Source of the DNA: Xiphydria camelus
Taxonomy: Eukaryota > Arthropoda > Insecta > Hymenoptera > Xiphydriidae
NCBI GenBank assembly: GCA_963678675.1
Contig: OY783193.1
Coordinates: 12,572,822 to 12,636,821 of the forward strand
Length of the DNA: 64,000 nt
Direction: 5' to 3'
Positions 23,885 through 35,596 of the stretch are shown here, piece by piece; the stretch's first letter is position 1; the number at the start of each line of letters is the position of its first letter. Position numbers and translations under genes: made by a program. The notes beneath the pieces were generated by a model. That model saw nothing but the letters and a program-made list of their open reading frames with translations. It searched no databases and was not told where the DNA came from.

Positions 23885-25545
23885 TTCACCCCATTTTCCT
23901 ATTTTGCTCGACTATTCACGATGTAAGGCCATCCTTTCTTATCATATGACCCGTTACAGGTGATCTACGAACGATTATGGCTATACATATAGGTACTATA
24001 TGTATGCATACATGTATTGTACATCTACTTACATGAGTATTACTAGATATATGTATATTATGGCAGTTTTTCCACCATTACCGTGATTATTGCCATTGCT
24101 AACGCTTCGATTTCTTCTGATTCTCAAAGGATCGTATCAACGAATCCTTCGTATACCTATATCTCGACCGAGCTATCGGTCGACCACATTCCATCAGTGC
24201 ACCGCGTGGCACGCGAGGTCGGCTGTACGGGATGTCAATGTTTAACACATACACATGTGATTAACTGGGTATTCGATATTATTTTTCACAATTGTATTGG
24301 CTCATGCGAGAGATGGCGCGACATGATCAATTGATGCGCCGCAATTCCACGTTCGATATTAGCGTGATACATATGTACGTAAAATGGATTTGGGTCGATG
24401 TAATGTAACGGTTGGGTTTTTGTCGTTTCTCGTATCTAATCAATTTTAGGCTCTTACGCCGGCCTATGTTGTTTTTTACGGTTTCTAGCGGTCAGGAAAT
24501 TCTGAAAAACCTGAAAGTAAACGAGTTTCTCGTTCTCAAAGGGGTATGCAAATTCCGTAGGTATTGTATTCCGTGCACCTGCTGAAAGTTTGGTCTCAGA
24601 TACATAGATGCTTTTACACATGGAATTAATCAGATCCCCTACACGGTGGACAAAGTAGAAAAATGTAAACAAAACCGCGGAGCTCACAGCGGGGCGCAGG
24701 CAGGTAGGTTGATCCCTTTGTATGCTCTCCCTGTCGTGTACTTAATTGTACTTACTGGTGGTGTTCGCTATACTGAGACCAATGAACACGTCACGAGTAC
24801 AATTACGACCAGTTTCAAATCTCGTATAACGTATGAACTTTTGGCTTATATTTATATAATACTTTATCGAAGATCGCATCTCGACCTAAAAAAAGTGGAG
24901 TTTCAAAATAGGTCATAAGTCCGTAGATAATGAGATGCTCGTTGTCGCAGTTCATCGGAACCATTCTACCCTATTGTTCTGAACGAGCTTACGTAATCCT
25001 TTGATTTCATGAGGCATGTCGTGTCGAATAAAAGAAGAAAAAGGTGTTTTTTAATTTCGAAAGATGTTAAATTAGCGCTTTTTGACGTGAAAGGATTACC
25101 AGAATTCTGTGAAAAGTGAACTTTTGGTGATCGTAATTATGTCTTAGAAACCCTGTACTTGCCGAAGAGGGGGAATTCACTTGGCATTTCCGTTAGAAAT
25201 GGACTGAACAGACCTTGATATGAATAGTGGATGCGTTTCCAATCGATAGAAACCGGGTAACATTCGCTCGTTCGTATTATCGCTATAGTATTCGCGGAGA
25301 GCACGGAAGAAAAATAATCAGGGACACGAACGTAGTAAAATTGACTTATTCATGTATTTTTGTTGCTCGTAAGACGTAGGTGCCGAGCACAGTGTAACCT
25401 TATGAGGAAAAGGAATTAGTGGATTCAAGACCCGGAACGAAGCAGGTAGCCTACGCACGAAAATACGTGAATACCGGTATTACGCCGCATTCAATCGCGT
25501 AATTTTACGAGGTACGATAAAATTCCCCGTTTTGGTATCCGATAG
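23885..25545. other. Gene-free stretch
   Basis: No gene, RNA or repeat pair recognised. Several ATAC/GTAT-rich runs lie around 23980-24060. Confidence 0.4.
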
Positions 25546-25549
25546 TAAA

Positions 25550-25632
25550 CCCTGCGTTGGTAAGGTGGGGTATGTCATACCCCAACTAAATGCAATTTTC
25601 ACATTACATTGTTTCACCATACTAACGCAGGG
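25550..25632. repeat. Short CCCTGCGTT inverted element near a TTAA site
   Basis: CCCTGCGTTGGTA at 25550 is matched by TACTAACGCAGGG at 25620-25632, with TTAA following and TAAA preceding. This probably is a decayed 83-bp TTAA-target MITE related in ends to the element at 30690-35529 (CGCAGGG|TTAA). Confidence 0.55.
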
Positions 25633-26062
25633 TTAAAGTCTTATCAATTTTCATTGTCGATTAATTTCGCGCTTGTCATCGTCTTCCGCATATTTTCCCT
25701 TTTCCGAACATAAGAGACTTTTTTTCTCCTCGAAATTCGGCTATACTTTAGCGCAGGTAGTACACTTCTTATCGCGTTTGCGATACTTTGTTTCGTGGCT
25801 GTAAATAGGTACTCGCGCGCGTTCGTTCCTTCGTGCAAGCTATACGATACTCGACGTGTTTTTAGTAACGTCAAACGTATGTATATACGTATGCCTAACA
25901 TTTTCGTACGCTATTATAGCATTTCTTATTGATGTGTAAACATCTATGCTATGGCTCTACGGTGGGACCTTCCTGGGAAATCGAGCGTCAGACGTAAGCC
26001 GTGTACATGTGACTGCGTCAGTGTGTGTGTGGCGCTACTGCGTATACTATTCGCGCAAGCTG

Positions 26063-26941
26063 GATTATCTCAACGGGAAAACATTTTAGAGAAAAATGTT
26101 TAATACAAAACTAAGGATTTTCCCGTGGCTACCCAGTGGTCGTATTGGATTTGACCTTGACCGTGACCTTTAAGGTAATATCCAATGCTTTCCTAAACCG
26201 TTCATCCGATTGCGATAAAACTTTGGGGAATGGTTGGACGCATGCCCGCGAAGGTTTCTGAGTTAGTAAATCTTATACAGGGTGTTCAAAAAGTACCGGT
26301 ACTGATGATTATTATGCCTTCCTAAACCGTTCATCCGATTGCGATGAAAAGTTGGGGAATGGTTGGACGCATGCCCGCGAAGGTTTCTGAGTTAGTAAAT
26401 CTTATACAGGGTGTTCAAAAAGTACCGGTACGGATGATTATTATGCCTTCCTAAACCGTTCATCCGATTGCGACGAAAATTTGGGGAACAGTTGGACGCA
26501 TATCCGCGAAGGTTTGAGTAAGTAAATCTTATACAGGGTGTTCAAAAAGTACCGGTATGGATGATTATTATGCCTTCCTAAACCGTTCATCCGATTGCGA
26601 TGAAAATTTGGGGAACAGTTGGACGCATATCCGCGAAGGTTTCTGAGTTAGTAAATCTTATACAGGGTGTTCAAAAAGTCGAACTATACTTGACCTAAAT
26701 TTGACCTCCGCTGACAATAAAGGTAACACGAAAAAAATGGTCAAGGACACATTTGAACGTGAGAAAAATTAATTTGTCCTTGATATAACCTTGAAGGTCA
26801 TGGTCAAGGTCAAATCCAATATGACCATTGCGTAGCCCGGGAAAAATACTAAAAGTTTTGTATTAAAAATGTATTTAAACAATGGTGGACGGACAAAATC
26901 AATCCACAATCTACCCGTGCGAAGCCGGGACGGGCTGCTAG
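26063..26941 (+). mobile_element. Helitron copy A (5'-truncated), 129-bp tandem repeats
   Basis: Plus-strand orientation. It ends at 26941 with the hairpin CCCGTGCGAAGCCGGGACGGG-type stem, CTG, and CTAG followed by T, the classical Helitron 3' end. Inside are four tandem units whose start (GGTGTTCAAAAAGT) falls at 26281, 26410, 26537 and 26666, a period of 127-129 bp. Then comes a unique block with repeated TGACCTTGA words. The 5' TC end and GACA microsatellite seen in copy D are missing. Non-coding. Confidence 0.85.
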
Positions 26942-27115
26942 TAAGTTATAAATCTAATATAATAATAATAAATATTTTATTATAGAAAAAATTAAACTTC
27001 TTTATGTCGAACTACGACGTCATATTCCCCAATTAAACTCGGACCGCAGATAATTGTAAGATGTTTACACATCCTCCGCGTGAGTACAACGGCACTCACA
27101 CCTTTTTTTATTCTC
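26942..27115 (+). repeat. Helentron 3' tail, copy 1
   Basis: About 170 bp that recurs inverted at 39225-39390, where it directly follows the stop codon of a Helentron endonuclease. It ends with the hairpin GTGAGTACAACGGCACTCAC and a T-run. In this copy, Helitron A's CTAG end is joined to it, so Helitron A probably inserted in a Helentron tail. Confidence 0.7.
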
Positions 27116-27137
27116 GCCCTCGGTATCTAGTGCAGGA

Positions 27138-27402
27138 TAATTGAGGGGGTCAGAAGCCAAGGGGTCCAAGTAGAAATACAAGTTTTCCGAGATGCTCCAC
27201 ATTAAAGTATTCTTGTTCTTTAAAAATACCTGCAATTTCTTTGCCTCAAATATATAAGCTGTATGAACTATTCATACACCTTATACACTTGAGGCAAAGG
27301 AAAATTGCAGGTATTTTTAAAGAACAAGAATACTTTAATGTGGAGCATCTCGGAAAACTTGTATTTCTACTTGGACCCCTTGGCTTCTGACCCCCTCAAT
27401 TA
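27138..27402. mobile_element. MITE with 120-bp near-perfect arms
   Basis: It starts TAATTGAGGGGGTCAGAAGC and the arms pair almost perfectly for about 125 bases each (27138-27262 with 27278-27402), leaving a tiny loop. An RNA copy would be an extended hairpin. It sits immediately beside the long-TIR transposon. Confidence 0.85.
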
Positions 27403-27409
27403 GACATTG

Positions 27410-30180
27410 ACCCGGACATTTATAATAACAAGGTAAATATTGGTGAAAATGTTGAGTATAGTGTTCTGATTGATATCCCAAAATTTCCAAAAAATTCATT
27501 TTGGGGAAAATCCGCCATTTTGAAAAAATCACCGTTATCGAGTTTTAAGCGTAGCGACTGAACCGGTCATCAGATTATATTCGTTTTTGCGCCAAATTAC
27601 TTCATTTAGGCTACGGTATCTTCCAAAATACTAAAATTAATAAATATAGAACAATTTTGGTGCTCGAGAAAGAATAATATTTATTTAAATGCTATAAATG
27701 AAAACACAAGGCGTGAAATACAGTCATAAGGCAGAAATAAAACTACATTATTAAGGACAAAAGTTAGATAGCTTGTTTCGTGGTATCAATGGAACTCGAC
27801 TGACTGTTCATTGACTGGCGAAAATCTTCAACGATGGGTAATGCATGATCTGAATAGAAGACAGGTGTAAATCGTAGTAGAATTGGAAGGCGAAAAGTTG
27901 ACGAACGGCAACGGAAGAACTTTAGCGGTCTTGAACTCTTCTTTAGAAGTTACTGCGTCCATCAATCCATTCCAGCCAGGCCCTAGAGTTTCTTGGAGGT
28001 GGTATCCCCACATCCACAGTATATCAATGAGGTTGGCTTCCTTAGCTGAGGCAGGTTCTGGAAGTGATTGGTTAGTTCTTGAAATCGGATCGCTTGCCTT
28101 AATGGCTTTTGAAAGCGTTATGCACCTTATCCCTCCCATGGCGTGAAAGGTGCCATGACCATCTAAAGTCCTCACGTTGTGATCAGCATTGTCGAATATA
28201 AACTGTACAAATGCACCTTTGTCCACTGATGGCTCAGCGTTCTGTGCAACTGCATCCTCTAAACGAATCGTTTCCGAGTACGACGCACATACGCCAAGTC
28301 TGGAAAGCATATCAAGTAACAGCCTCGAGCCATATCGTCGATGAAGGGTGACTCCTACTCCAAGTTGTAAAGGAGAAACGAACGAACGTGGTCGGGCAGC
28401 AGCAACTATCGAATGTGCGATTGTTCTGGCTTTTCTTTTTGTAACGGTATCTTCATCGAATGATTTCCGAGTTTGAAGAACAGTTTGTAGAAAACATTGT
28501 AGAGCAGTCGGGATCACAAATCCTCATTTCCAGAGGATATTTGTTCTGCTATTGGATAGGTGGAACAGTCATAAACTTGGGACCGTATTTCTTGACGGAA
28601 GATTCTCGCCGCGGTTTCCACAATTCTCATCTTTTCTTCTGTTTCATCGTTCTTCCTCTCTCTATACCACGCTTCATTGATAACTTGATGAGCTTTTCCT
28701 GTGAAGCAGGCGACGCTATCCTTTCCAATTTGCTCGGTAATAATGATCCTATCCCCGTAAAAATTCTGCAGTTTTCTCTTCAGATGCTTTTCACTATTCG
28801 GTTCCTCTTTAAGGCAGGTGTTTGTCATAAACTCCATAAGTTCCCGGAACGTGTGCTGGCGCTCTTCATTGCTCTCAAGGTAATCACAAAGCTTTTGAAA
28901 CCCCTTTAGCTTGCCCTGGTCTTCAACGCGTCCACCACGACATGACGATTTACCTGAAGACGCCTTTGAAAATGCTTTTGGTTGGTAGGTAGGTCGACGC
29001 GAGCCTATCCGGCAAAACGTCGCGTAGCAGTCACGGTGGTATCGAGCCTCAGTAGCTACTAGATCGTTCTCGGTGCATAGTCTTCGAGAAACTTCTTCGC
29101 CCCATGAATCGCTCGGTCTGCAGCTTTGCACGTATAGTATGTATCATGTATACATCACAGACAATTCTAAATGGTACTTGGCGGTCTGGATGCTTTTCCT
29201 TCTCGCAAACGTCAATGTTCTGCCCACAAAACATGCATTTTTTTTAAATCAAACACGTCACTCGCGCAGCTCGGGCGACTGCTTCGTTTCGGTTGCTGTG
29301 CACCTTCACCGTCAGTGTGTATAGGTACGCGACGCGTGTAAGCCTTCCTACAACTCTCATGCACTTTCACACTTTTTTCCCCCTCAAGTAACGCTGCAAT
29401 GTCATCGTTTCTTTCCTTACTCATCCAGCGTAAAGTGTCCAGGCCCCTATTCACATCAACAAACTTACCACTTTTAAGACCTTTGCACAAAACGCACACG
29501 ATGCTATGCGACGTGGATTCCATAATAAAAAAATAATAATTTTCACACAAAATTGATAAATCCCCGCACTAAATGCAGCTTTCAATCCTGAATCCACCAC
29601 TTTGAATGTGTATTTTATACAGCAGGAGACATAAATAACACACGGCGGCACGGCGCCGCGCTCTCGGTTCTTTACGCTGACAGAACACAACTATTTTTTT
29701 ACGATATACAGCAACGGCACTTCGCGCTCCTCGGACAACATACAACCGCAAACGACGTAAGCAAACTGTCGTCGACTCACCGAGCGACAGCCGGGATAAT
29801 TACATGTGAGTTTATCCCCCCACAATGCATGCCGCTTAGCGCGGGTAATTTTCACTTTCTCATCTTCGCGTCTTGTTTTTTGTCCTGAAATTAAATTTTA
29901 ATTTAAGCATATGTATTCCATTACAATTACTATTATCTCCAAACCTAGTAATGTTGTCAAGTATAATAGAGATTATAAATAATTTGGAACATAAATAAAT
30001 AAAATTGGACGCTCGGTTGACTCGCTATGCTTAAAATTCGAATATTCCAATATGGGGCCAGTTTTTCCCAGATAGCGGATTTTCCCCAAGATAGATTTTT
30101 TGGGAATTTTGGGATTTCAATTAAGATATTATCCGTAACATTTTTACCAATTTTTAGCTTGTTATTTCAAATGTCCGAGT
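27410..30180 (-). mobile_element. 2.8-kb DNA transposon with long (about 170 bp) inverted ends and one broken ORF
   Basis: Left end 27410-27590 and right end 30010-30180 are diverged inverted copies beginning ACYCGGACATTT. Shared blocks include ATAACAAG, TTGGGGAAAATCCGC and GAGTTTTAAGC or AATTTTAAGC. The long ends flank a single minus-strand ORF region (27828-29550). No target duplication could be fixed. The superfamily is not recognised. Confidence 0.7.
27828..29550 (-). pseudogene. Transposon-type protein, broken by at least three frameshifts
   Basis: Pieces in order: 29550-29212 (zinc-finger-like CVLCKG, then CRKAY), 29234-29120 (MFCGQNIDVC...KHPDRQVPF), 29131-28514 (DLVATEARYHRDCYATF, then an alpha-helical region) and 28517-27828 (FIFDNADHNVRTLDGHGTFH). 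The first join lies in a run of eight A; one A fewer would restore the frame. Another break lies near 29131-29110 and a third at the stop overlapping 28514-28517. Together the pieces make about 520 residues. The DNADxNxxTxDGxxTFHxMGGI block is, from memory, shared by many arthropod and cnidarian hypothetical proteins that appear to come from mobile elements. Function and superfamily are unknown to me; DDE chemistry is not demonstrated. Confidence 0.7.
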
Positions 30181-30189
30181 TCGGCTAAA

Positions 30190-30657
30190 TTTTTGTTTTA
30201 TTTGCCTACACTAATCCAACTCCGACGATCGATGGAGGCCCTTCGGCTGTATTTCTGTATGTATGATTTCCAATTTTAAATGATTTGTTTGAAACAAAGT
30301 CACAATTTCCCACTGCATTATTCAAGCTCCGTGTGATCGTCGTTATGCTTGGATAGCGATGCAACATGATTCATCCTATCTCTCCTTATAGTCCGATAAT
30401 GGAGGAAGTTTCCAGTGAAACGCAACTCGAACAACGTCGCGTTTGTTTTTAACGGTGAAACCGCGCTAAACCGAATGTTAGTCATCCGTCCTTTCCTGTA
30501 GAACTGTAGAATCCGTTAATAGCGCGTAAACTAGGTAGTCGTACTACACCACACAGATTTTTTCAGTTTTATATCAGGTCTTTATATTCGTCTTCAGCTA
30601 ATCGTTCATTTTTCTATCAATCATATGTTTTTCTCAATAAATTATGCATTATCACAG
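30190..30657 (+). repeat. Interspersed repeat, copy 1, left part (paralogue at 56520-56865)
   Basis: From about 30425 the sequence matches 56520-56840: GGTGAAACCRCRCTAAACCG, ATATCAGGTCTT, GTCTTCAGCTAATCGTTCAT and TTTTCTCAATAAATTATGCA. The repeat resumes after the 30660-36044 insertion (TTGACCTACACACT at 36048). Sequence 30190-30420 has no recognised feature. Confidence 0.75.
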
Positions 30658-31255
30658 TAGGGTGAACGCACCGGTTGTCGGACACTTAACCCTTCGTCTG
30701 TACACATAAAATTTTGGGACACCGTCTGTACACAGGGTCGCAAAGGGACTGTTGATATTTTTTCCAAGAAAAAAGCGTTCAAAATATCTGGAAAATTTCT
30801 GGTATACTTATTGAAGACCCTTCTTTAAGATTCAATCATTTGTTTAGCGATTTTGAAAGAACAAAATTTGTTATAACAATATATAGGCAGCAAAATTGGG
30901 AAAAAGCCGATTTTCATAAAAGAAATCATATCTATAAATCAAAATTTTATGTAAAAATAAAACTCGCGGGATTTTATAGCTGAATATATGTACTTTCAGA
31001 AGAAAAAAACCGCAAATGCTTTATTTCTAAAAACTATACTTATTTTGAATATTGAAAATGTCGTTCTGTTGGGTAAGAAAAAATTCAGAAAACGAGTACT
31101 TATAAGTTTTATTTTCCTTTTATTTACCAAAAAACTTGTACTAAAACGAGTACTTATAGGTTGTATTTTCCTCTTATTTACCAAAAGAAGATACGGGACT
31201 GCAAGCGCATTCACAGCCCCTGCTTAGCCTTAACCCTTTGAAGCACACATTTTCC

Positions 31256-32137
31256 TGACATCCTTATTTTCATAAACATAGTTGCTCTTCAGGTTTTTGG
31301 GATCGCTGATTTCAAATTTGCTATCAGATTTTCAAAATTCAAAATGGCGGATCCAATATGGCGGACCAAATTTGTAAAACTGACTCCGATCATGGTGAAA
31401 ATTGGTATACATGGGTTTTTGGGGTTGCTGATTTCGAATTTGCTATTAGATTTTTAAAAGTCAAGATAGCGGATCCAATATAGCGGACAAAAGTACCGAA
31501 GTTGACTCTGATCTTGGTAAAAGTTGGTACACATGGGTATCTCGTGATGCTTTATATAAATGTGTTATTATATTTTCAAAATTCCAAGTTTTATAGGTTT
31601 AGCCGGCATATACTGCTTCAAACTACTTTGTCCATTGAATTGTATCATCAATTCGTCGATAGACTGACATTTACTCGGCTTCGGAATATCGTCATTTTGT
31701 GTTTCTAAGTTTTCATCTTTTGATAATTGCAAAGTCCATCATCAGACTCAGAATCACTTGGAATATCAGTCTGCACTATTTTTCTCGGCATCTTCACGAT
31801 AAGCGGGTTCGGCGATTCTCATCTACCAGCTCTCTACCTCGAGATGAATGTAGGAAAAATCGTGACGTGTGTGTGTGTGTGGGCTTCTGGTTTATCTTTC
31901 TCTCGCTTTCCTTTCCACGCGCCGCGCATGCGGCGCATGCCCGAATCTAATAGCAAATTCGAAATCAGTGACCCCAAAAACCCATGTATACCAATTTTCA
32001 CCATGATCGGAGTCAATTTTACAAATTTGGTCCGCTATGTTGGATCCGCCATTTTGAATTTTGAAAATCTGGTAGCAAATTTGAAATCAACGACCCCAAA
32101 AACCTGAAGGGCAACTATGTTTATGGAAATAAGGTCA
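31256..32137. repeat. Foldback, about 200-bp arms
   Basis: The left arm (31256-31460) and right arm (31935-32137) are inverted copies sharing CATAAACATAGTTGC or its complement, ATTCAAAATGGCGGATCC and CATGGTGAAAATTGGTATAC. The left arm also has an imperfect tandem duplication near 31395-31550. The spacer (31560-31930) contains a (GT)n run. Non-coding. Confidence 0.75.
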
Positions 32138-32239
32138 GTCAAATAAAGTAATCATCATCATGTTCAAAGAATTATGATCATAATCTAGGTGGCATATTCA
32201 ATATGCCACCATGCTTGTAAGGGTAAGTGGGCGTCCATA

Positions 32240-32530
32240 ACGGCGCACCGCACCTCGCACCGACCCTCGCACCGCACTTAGCCTGGTACAGGCGAGGTAA
32301 ATAGGCGCGTGGAAAGAGATGGGCCCGTCCATAACGGCGCACGGCCCTTCGCCTCGCACATTTCGCCCTCGCACAAGGAATAGAGCGTCCACAACGGCGC
32401 ACCGCACCTCGCACCGCCCTTAGCCTGGTACAGGCGAGGTAAATAGGCGCGTGGAAAGAGATGGGCCCGTCCATAACGGCGCACGGCCCTTCGCCTCGCA
32501 CATGGCATGGTACCATCGCCCTCGCGCAAG
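32240..32530. repeat. GC-rich 142-bp tandem duplication
   Basis: GCCTGGTACAGGCGAGGTAA starts copies at 32281 and 32423, with GTCCATAACGGCGCACGGCC in both. Within copies CTCGCACCG is itself reiterated. An inverted relative (GGTGCGCCGTTATGGACGGC) occurs at about 35262-35281. Open frames here on the minus strand are by-products of the high GC. Confidence 0.75.
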
Positions 32531-32599
32531 AAATAGAGCTTGGTATTTCTTCGAGCCTCGAGCATCGCACATCTCCCAGTGCTCCGTCGTATCATTGCA

Positions 32600-33205
32600 T
32601 GATTTTTTTTAAATAAATTAAAACATTATTTTTCGTATTCGATTATATATCTGATTAGTGAAAAATATTATTAAAAATGTTTATTAAATTTTAACGCCTA
32701 TTGAAACAAAAAACAAATTACCGCATATTAACTACAGCATGCAACTGTTAACAAAACTAATTATGTTGCATATTTGCAACATTACAGAACAAACTGAGAA
32801 TGAAATACCTAATCTAAAACAATTTTTGCCTTTTGTGAGGCACAAAAACACTCCACATTTGTCACATTTGAAATGGGTAAACCCTTTGCACAAGTAGGAA
32901 ACTTGCACCTTTGTCTTGAGGAATCGTACGAGTATTTTATCCAATGACTTGCTTCGTCGTTTCTAATATTCATTGGAGGGATACGAGCTGCTGGCCCTCT
33001 TTTAATTTTTTCATCAATTAATTGTTGAGTGTCATTTGATGGTCTTCCACTTTTTTTCTCCTTCTTTGACCCCAGATTGCACAGGCACTCTGCTACTCTT
33101 CTAATCTAAATTACCATATGTGTGTGGGGCATTCTCTGTCAAGACAGCCACCTTTTTCATGAGGGTCTCAAAAAAATCTGATTTTTATTTACATAGTCAT
33201 ACTTG
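32600..33205. other. AT-rich stretch without a recognised gene
   Basis: A 70-codon minus-strand frame (32944-32732) reads FKCDKCGVFLCLTKGKNCF, reminiscent of the C-terminal CxxC zinc ribbon of piggyBac-type transposases (PGBD family), which would fit a position inside the TTAA element. Only this fragment is visible; a sequence GEIGSPAARIP-like upstream frame is not preserved well enough to call. Confidence 0.35.
32732..32944 (-). pseudogene. Possible piggyBac-type transposase C-terminal Cys-rich fragment
   Basis: Residues CDKCGVFLCLTKGKNCF follow the spacing of the Cys-rich end (CxxCxxxxC...C) that terminates piggyBac transposases, with KCDKCGVFLCL close to the family pattern. It ends near the frame stop, as expected for a C-terminus, and lies inside a TTAA-flanked element. 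The upstream catalytic domain is not present in an open frame. A low-to-moderate call based on motif shape only. Confidence 0.45.
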
Positions 33206-33213
33206 ATGAAAAA

Positions 33214-34137
33214 GCATTACCTAATTTTTTTTAGATTTTTTTCAGGCGCCGTTAATGGTATACATCAATTTTTAAATAAATTTTAACTTTAAAGTTGCAA
33301 GTATACTATTAATCTCATAAACAACTTTGTATACATGACAATTTTTGTTTTTTTCTCAATTTTTCAAAAAAAAATATACAAAAAATTTTAAGTGACATTA
33401 AAAGGCATTTTCTTACAAAAAAGTGAAAAAAACACTAGAAAATATTTATAACACCAATGCGACAGTCTCGATTTTTCTTAAAAAATTCAGTACATTTGAA
33501 ATCAATAAAAACTGCAGAAAAAAATTTGGTAGTGGGAGGGTCATTTCTTCATGAAGAAAAAAATTCTTTAAGTTTTTTCTCTTAAAAATATTTTTTTTAA
33601 TCGGACTGTTATGTATCCTTCTATGCATCTATGCATAGACGGATAAAGAAAATTTTCTGATTTTTAAACGAATTCTTTTTAGTTTTTTCTCTTAAACATT
33701 TTTTCAAAAATCCGAAAATGTTCTTTGTTTCTATGCATAGATGCATAGAAGGATAAAAAACATTTTCTGATGAAAAAAAAATTTTTTAAGACAAAAAACT
33801 TAAGAAGTATTTTTTTCTTCATGAAGAAATGGCCCTTCCACTACCACATTTTTTTCTACACAGTTTTTATTGATTTCAAATGTACTCAATTTTTTTAAGA
33901 AAAATCGACTGTCGCATTGGCGCAATAAATATTTTCTGGTGTTTTTTTCACTTTCTTGTAAAAAAAATGCCTTTTAATGTCACTTAACAATTTTTATATA
34001 TTTTCTTTGAAAAATGGAGAAAAAACAAAAATTTGCATGTATAGGTACTTGAAACTCTTTAAAGTTAAAATTTATTTTTCAAATCGATTTATACCATTAA
34101 CGGCGCGTGAAAAAAATCTGAAAAGATTCAGGTAATG
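33214..34137. repeat. Foldback of about 920 bp, AT-rich
   Basis: Left arm from GCATTACCTAA (33214) and right arm to TTCAGGTAATG (34137) are inverted copies across roughly 300 bases each: GGCGCCGTTAATGGTAT, AAAGGCATTTT, TCTTCATGAAGAA. The centre has two copies of the perfect 16-mer TATGCATCTATGCATA-type palindrome with GAAGGATA. Non-coding. Confidence 0.8.
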
Positions 34138-34139
34138 TT

Positions 34140-34770
34140 TTTTCGTCCGATTGGTGCCGTCCCCGGACAAGTGCATGTGCACCGCAATAGTTGAATTTAT
34201 TGCGGGTCTGCACTTTGTCCGAGGAGAGCGAAAGGCAGAGGGTTTCCGTGCCCTCCCGCGAGGCTCCTGAAATTTGAGCACGCGGTCGAGTGGCTCTTCG
34301 CTTGCGACTCGAGGTACCCCGACGCGTGTCGCTGTCGCTAGACTGGGTATTCTATTTACACCACGCCCGTTGGACCCGCCGTTTTTATTTTTTTTCGGTT
34401 GTTAAATGATGGAACCTCTCCCGGTAGTCGGGTAATAAATTGTACTTTCGCTGCTCCTTCACATAAGTGCCTGATATCGAGTAGTTTTTGCTTATTTCGA
34501 TAGTAGGTCATTCATTTCAGTGATTGCAATTAAACATTATTCTATTTACTTCATAAATATCCCTAAAATTGATAATTTGTTTTTAGTTTGCTATGATTAC
34601 ATGTAACAGCGTTGACTTCTGAATGAGAGACACGGAGGAGTCCACGGAGGTGAAATCTCATCTTCCGCTGGAAGGTTAAAAAATTAAAGAAAAAGGATTA
34701 AAAAATTTCAAGGTCAATGGCTTAATACAGTTCAATATATACAGGATGTTTTTAAACCTCTGACCCAGAG
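34140..34770. other. Stretch without a recognised gene
   Basis: GC-richer from 34140 to 34390, AT-rich after. No domain or repeat pair noted other than lying inside the TTAA element. Confidence 0.4.
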
Positions 34771-34772
34771 AG

Positions 34773-35119
34773 AAAAACCCTATGTTCATTAAAAAATTAC
34801 GGACATAATGCAATTGATTTTATTGAAATCCGTTAAGAATTTACGGAGAAATTAATTATTAAACAGTTATAAATGTTTTGAATTTATTCGGAATTGATGA
34901 TATCATATATCAATTAATCAGTATATCAATTAAGATAATCGCATTTGCTATCGTTAATATAAACATTATCCTCATGAGCCTTGATATGACGTCATCAATG
35001 CCGAATAAAATCAAAATATTAATTACTTTTTAATAATTAATTTCGCCGCAAGTTCTTAACGGATTTCAATAAAATCAATTGCATCGTGTCCGTAATTTTT
35101 TAATGAACATAGGGTTTCC
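34773..35119. mobile_element. MITE with GAAAAACCCTATGTTCATTA ends
   Basis: About 345 bp. The outer 110 bases pair (CCTATGTTCATTAAAAAATT with its complement; ATTGATTTTATTGAAATCCG with its complement). The centre contains ATGACGTCAT. Non-coding. Confidence 0.75.
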
Positions 35120-35596
35120 CCCCCCATTTGTTAGAGACAAGTGGATTATAGTTCCTGTTAGAATGACTTTAGTATGACTGAAAGGCTAGGCTAGATGCGA
35201 GGCGTCACTATGAGCACTGCTCCATGCTATGGGCGAGGCTATGTGCGGTGCGAGGTGCGGTGCGCCGTTATGGACGGCCCCTTACACTTACATTGATGAA
35301 ATATCGTCGCCGTCTGTACACAGGGTCTTTTTGGGAACACTGGGCTCTTTAACTCTCTGCTGTTCACAAATACCAATTGGCCTATCTTGGCGTCCTTGTG
35401 CGAACAAGTTCCCCTCACTACCTAGTTTTTTTAGGGAAGGGAGCCAAGCCTCGTCCCTTTCGCATTAGGGAGAAATTTAACTTAAAAATTCGGCTTGTTC
35501 CCTAAAAGACCCTGTGTACAGACGCAGGGTTAAGCAGACGATATTTCCAGTTGTCGGACGTATCTCTTTCTTTCTCTGTTCAAGGATACTTTTATA

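Larger units (their letters stand above)
30690..35529. mobile_element. 4.8-kb TTAA-flanked composite element (piggyBac-like ends), non-coding
   Basis: TTAA at 30686-30689 and 35530-35533 flanks ends CCCTTCGTCTGTACACA and TGTGTACAGACGCAGGG (inverted). CGTCTGTACACAGGGTC also recurs at 30723 and 35305, suggesting internal duplication. No transposase remains. It holds foldbacks at 31256-32137, 33214-34137 and 34773-35119 and a GC-rich tandem block at 32240-32530. It could also be two separate insertions sharing TTAA ends. Confidence 0.6.

Noticed and set aside
26180..26670. Regular direct repeats as a CRISPR array
   Set aside because: Units are 127-129 bp, contiguous with no unique spacers, in a eukaryotic window, and lie inside Helitron ends.
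27335..27532. 65-codon minus ORF across a MITE and the transposon end
   Set aside because: Spans the junction of two mobile elements; fortuitous.
27883..28909. Plus-strand ORFs of 87 and 149 codons
   Set aside because: Antisense shadows of the minus-strand transposon ORF.
32178..32595. Overlapping minus-strand ORFs of 69-130 codons
   Set aside because: Products of the GC-rich 142-bp tandem repeat; same peptides in several frames.
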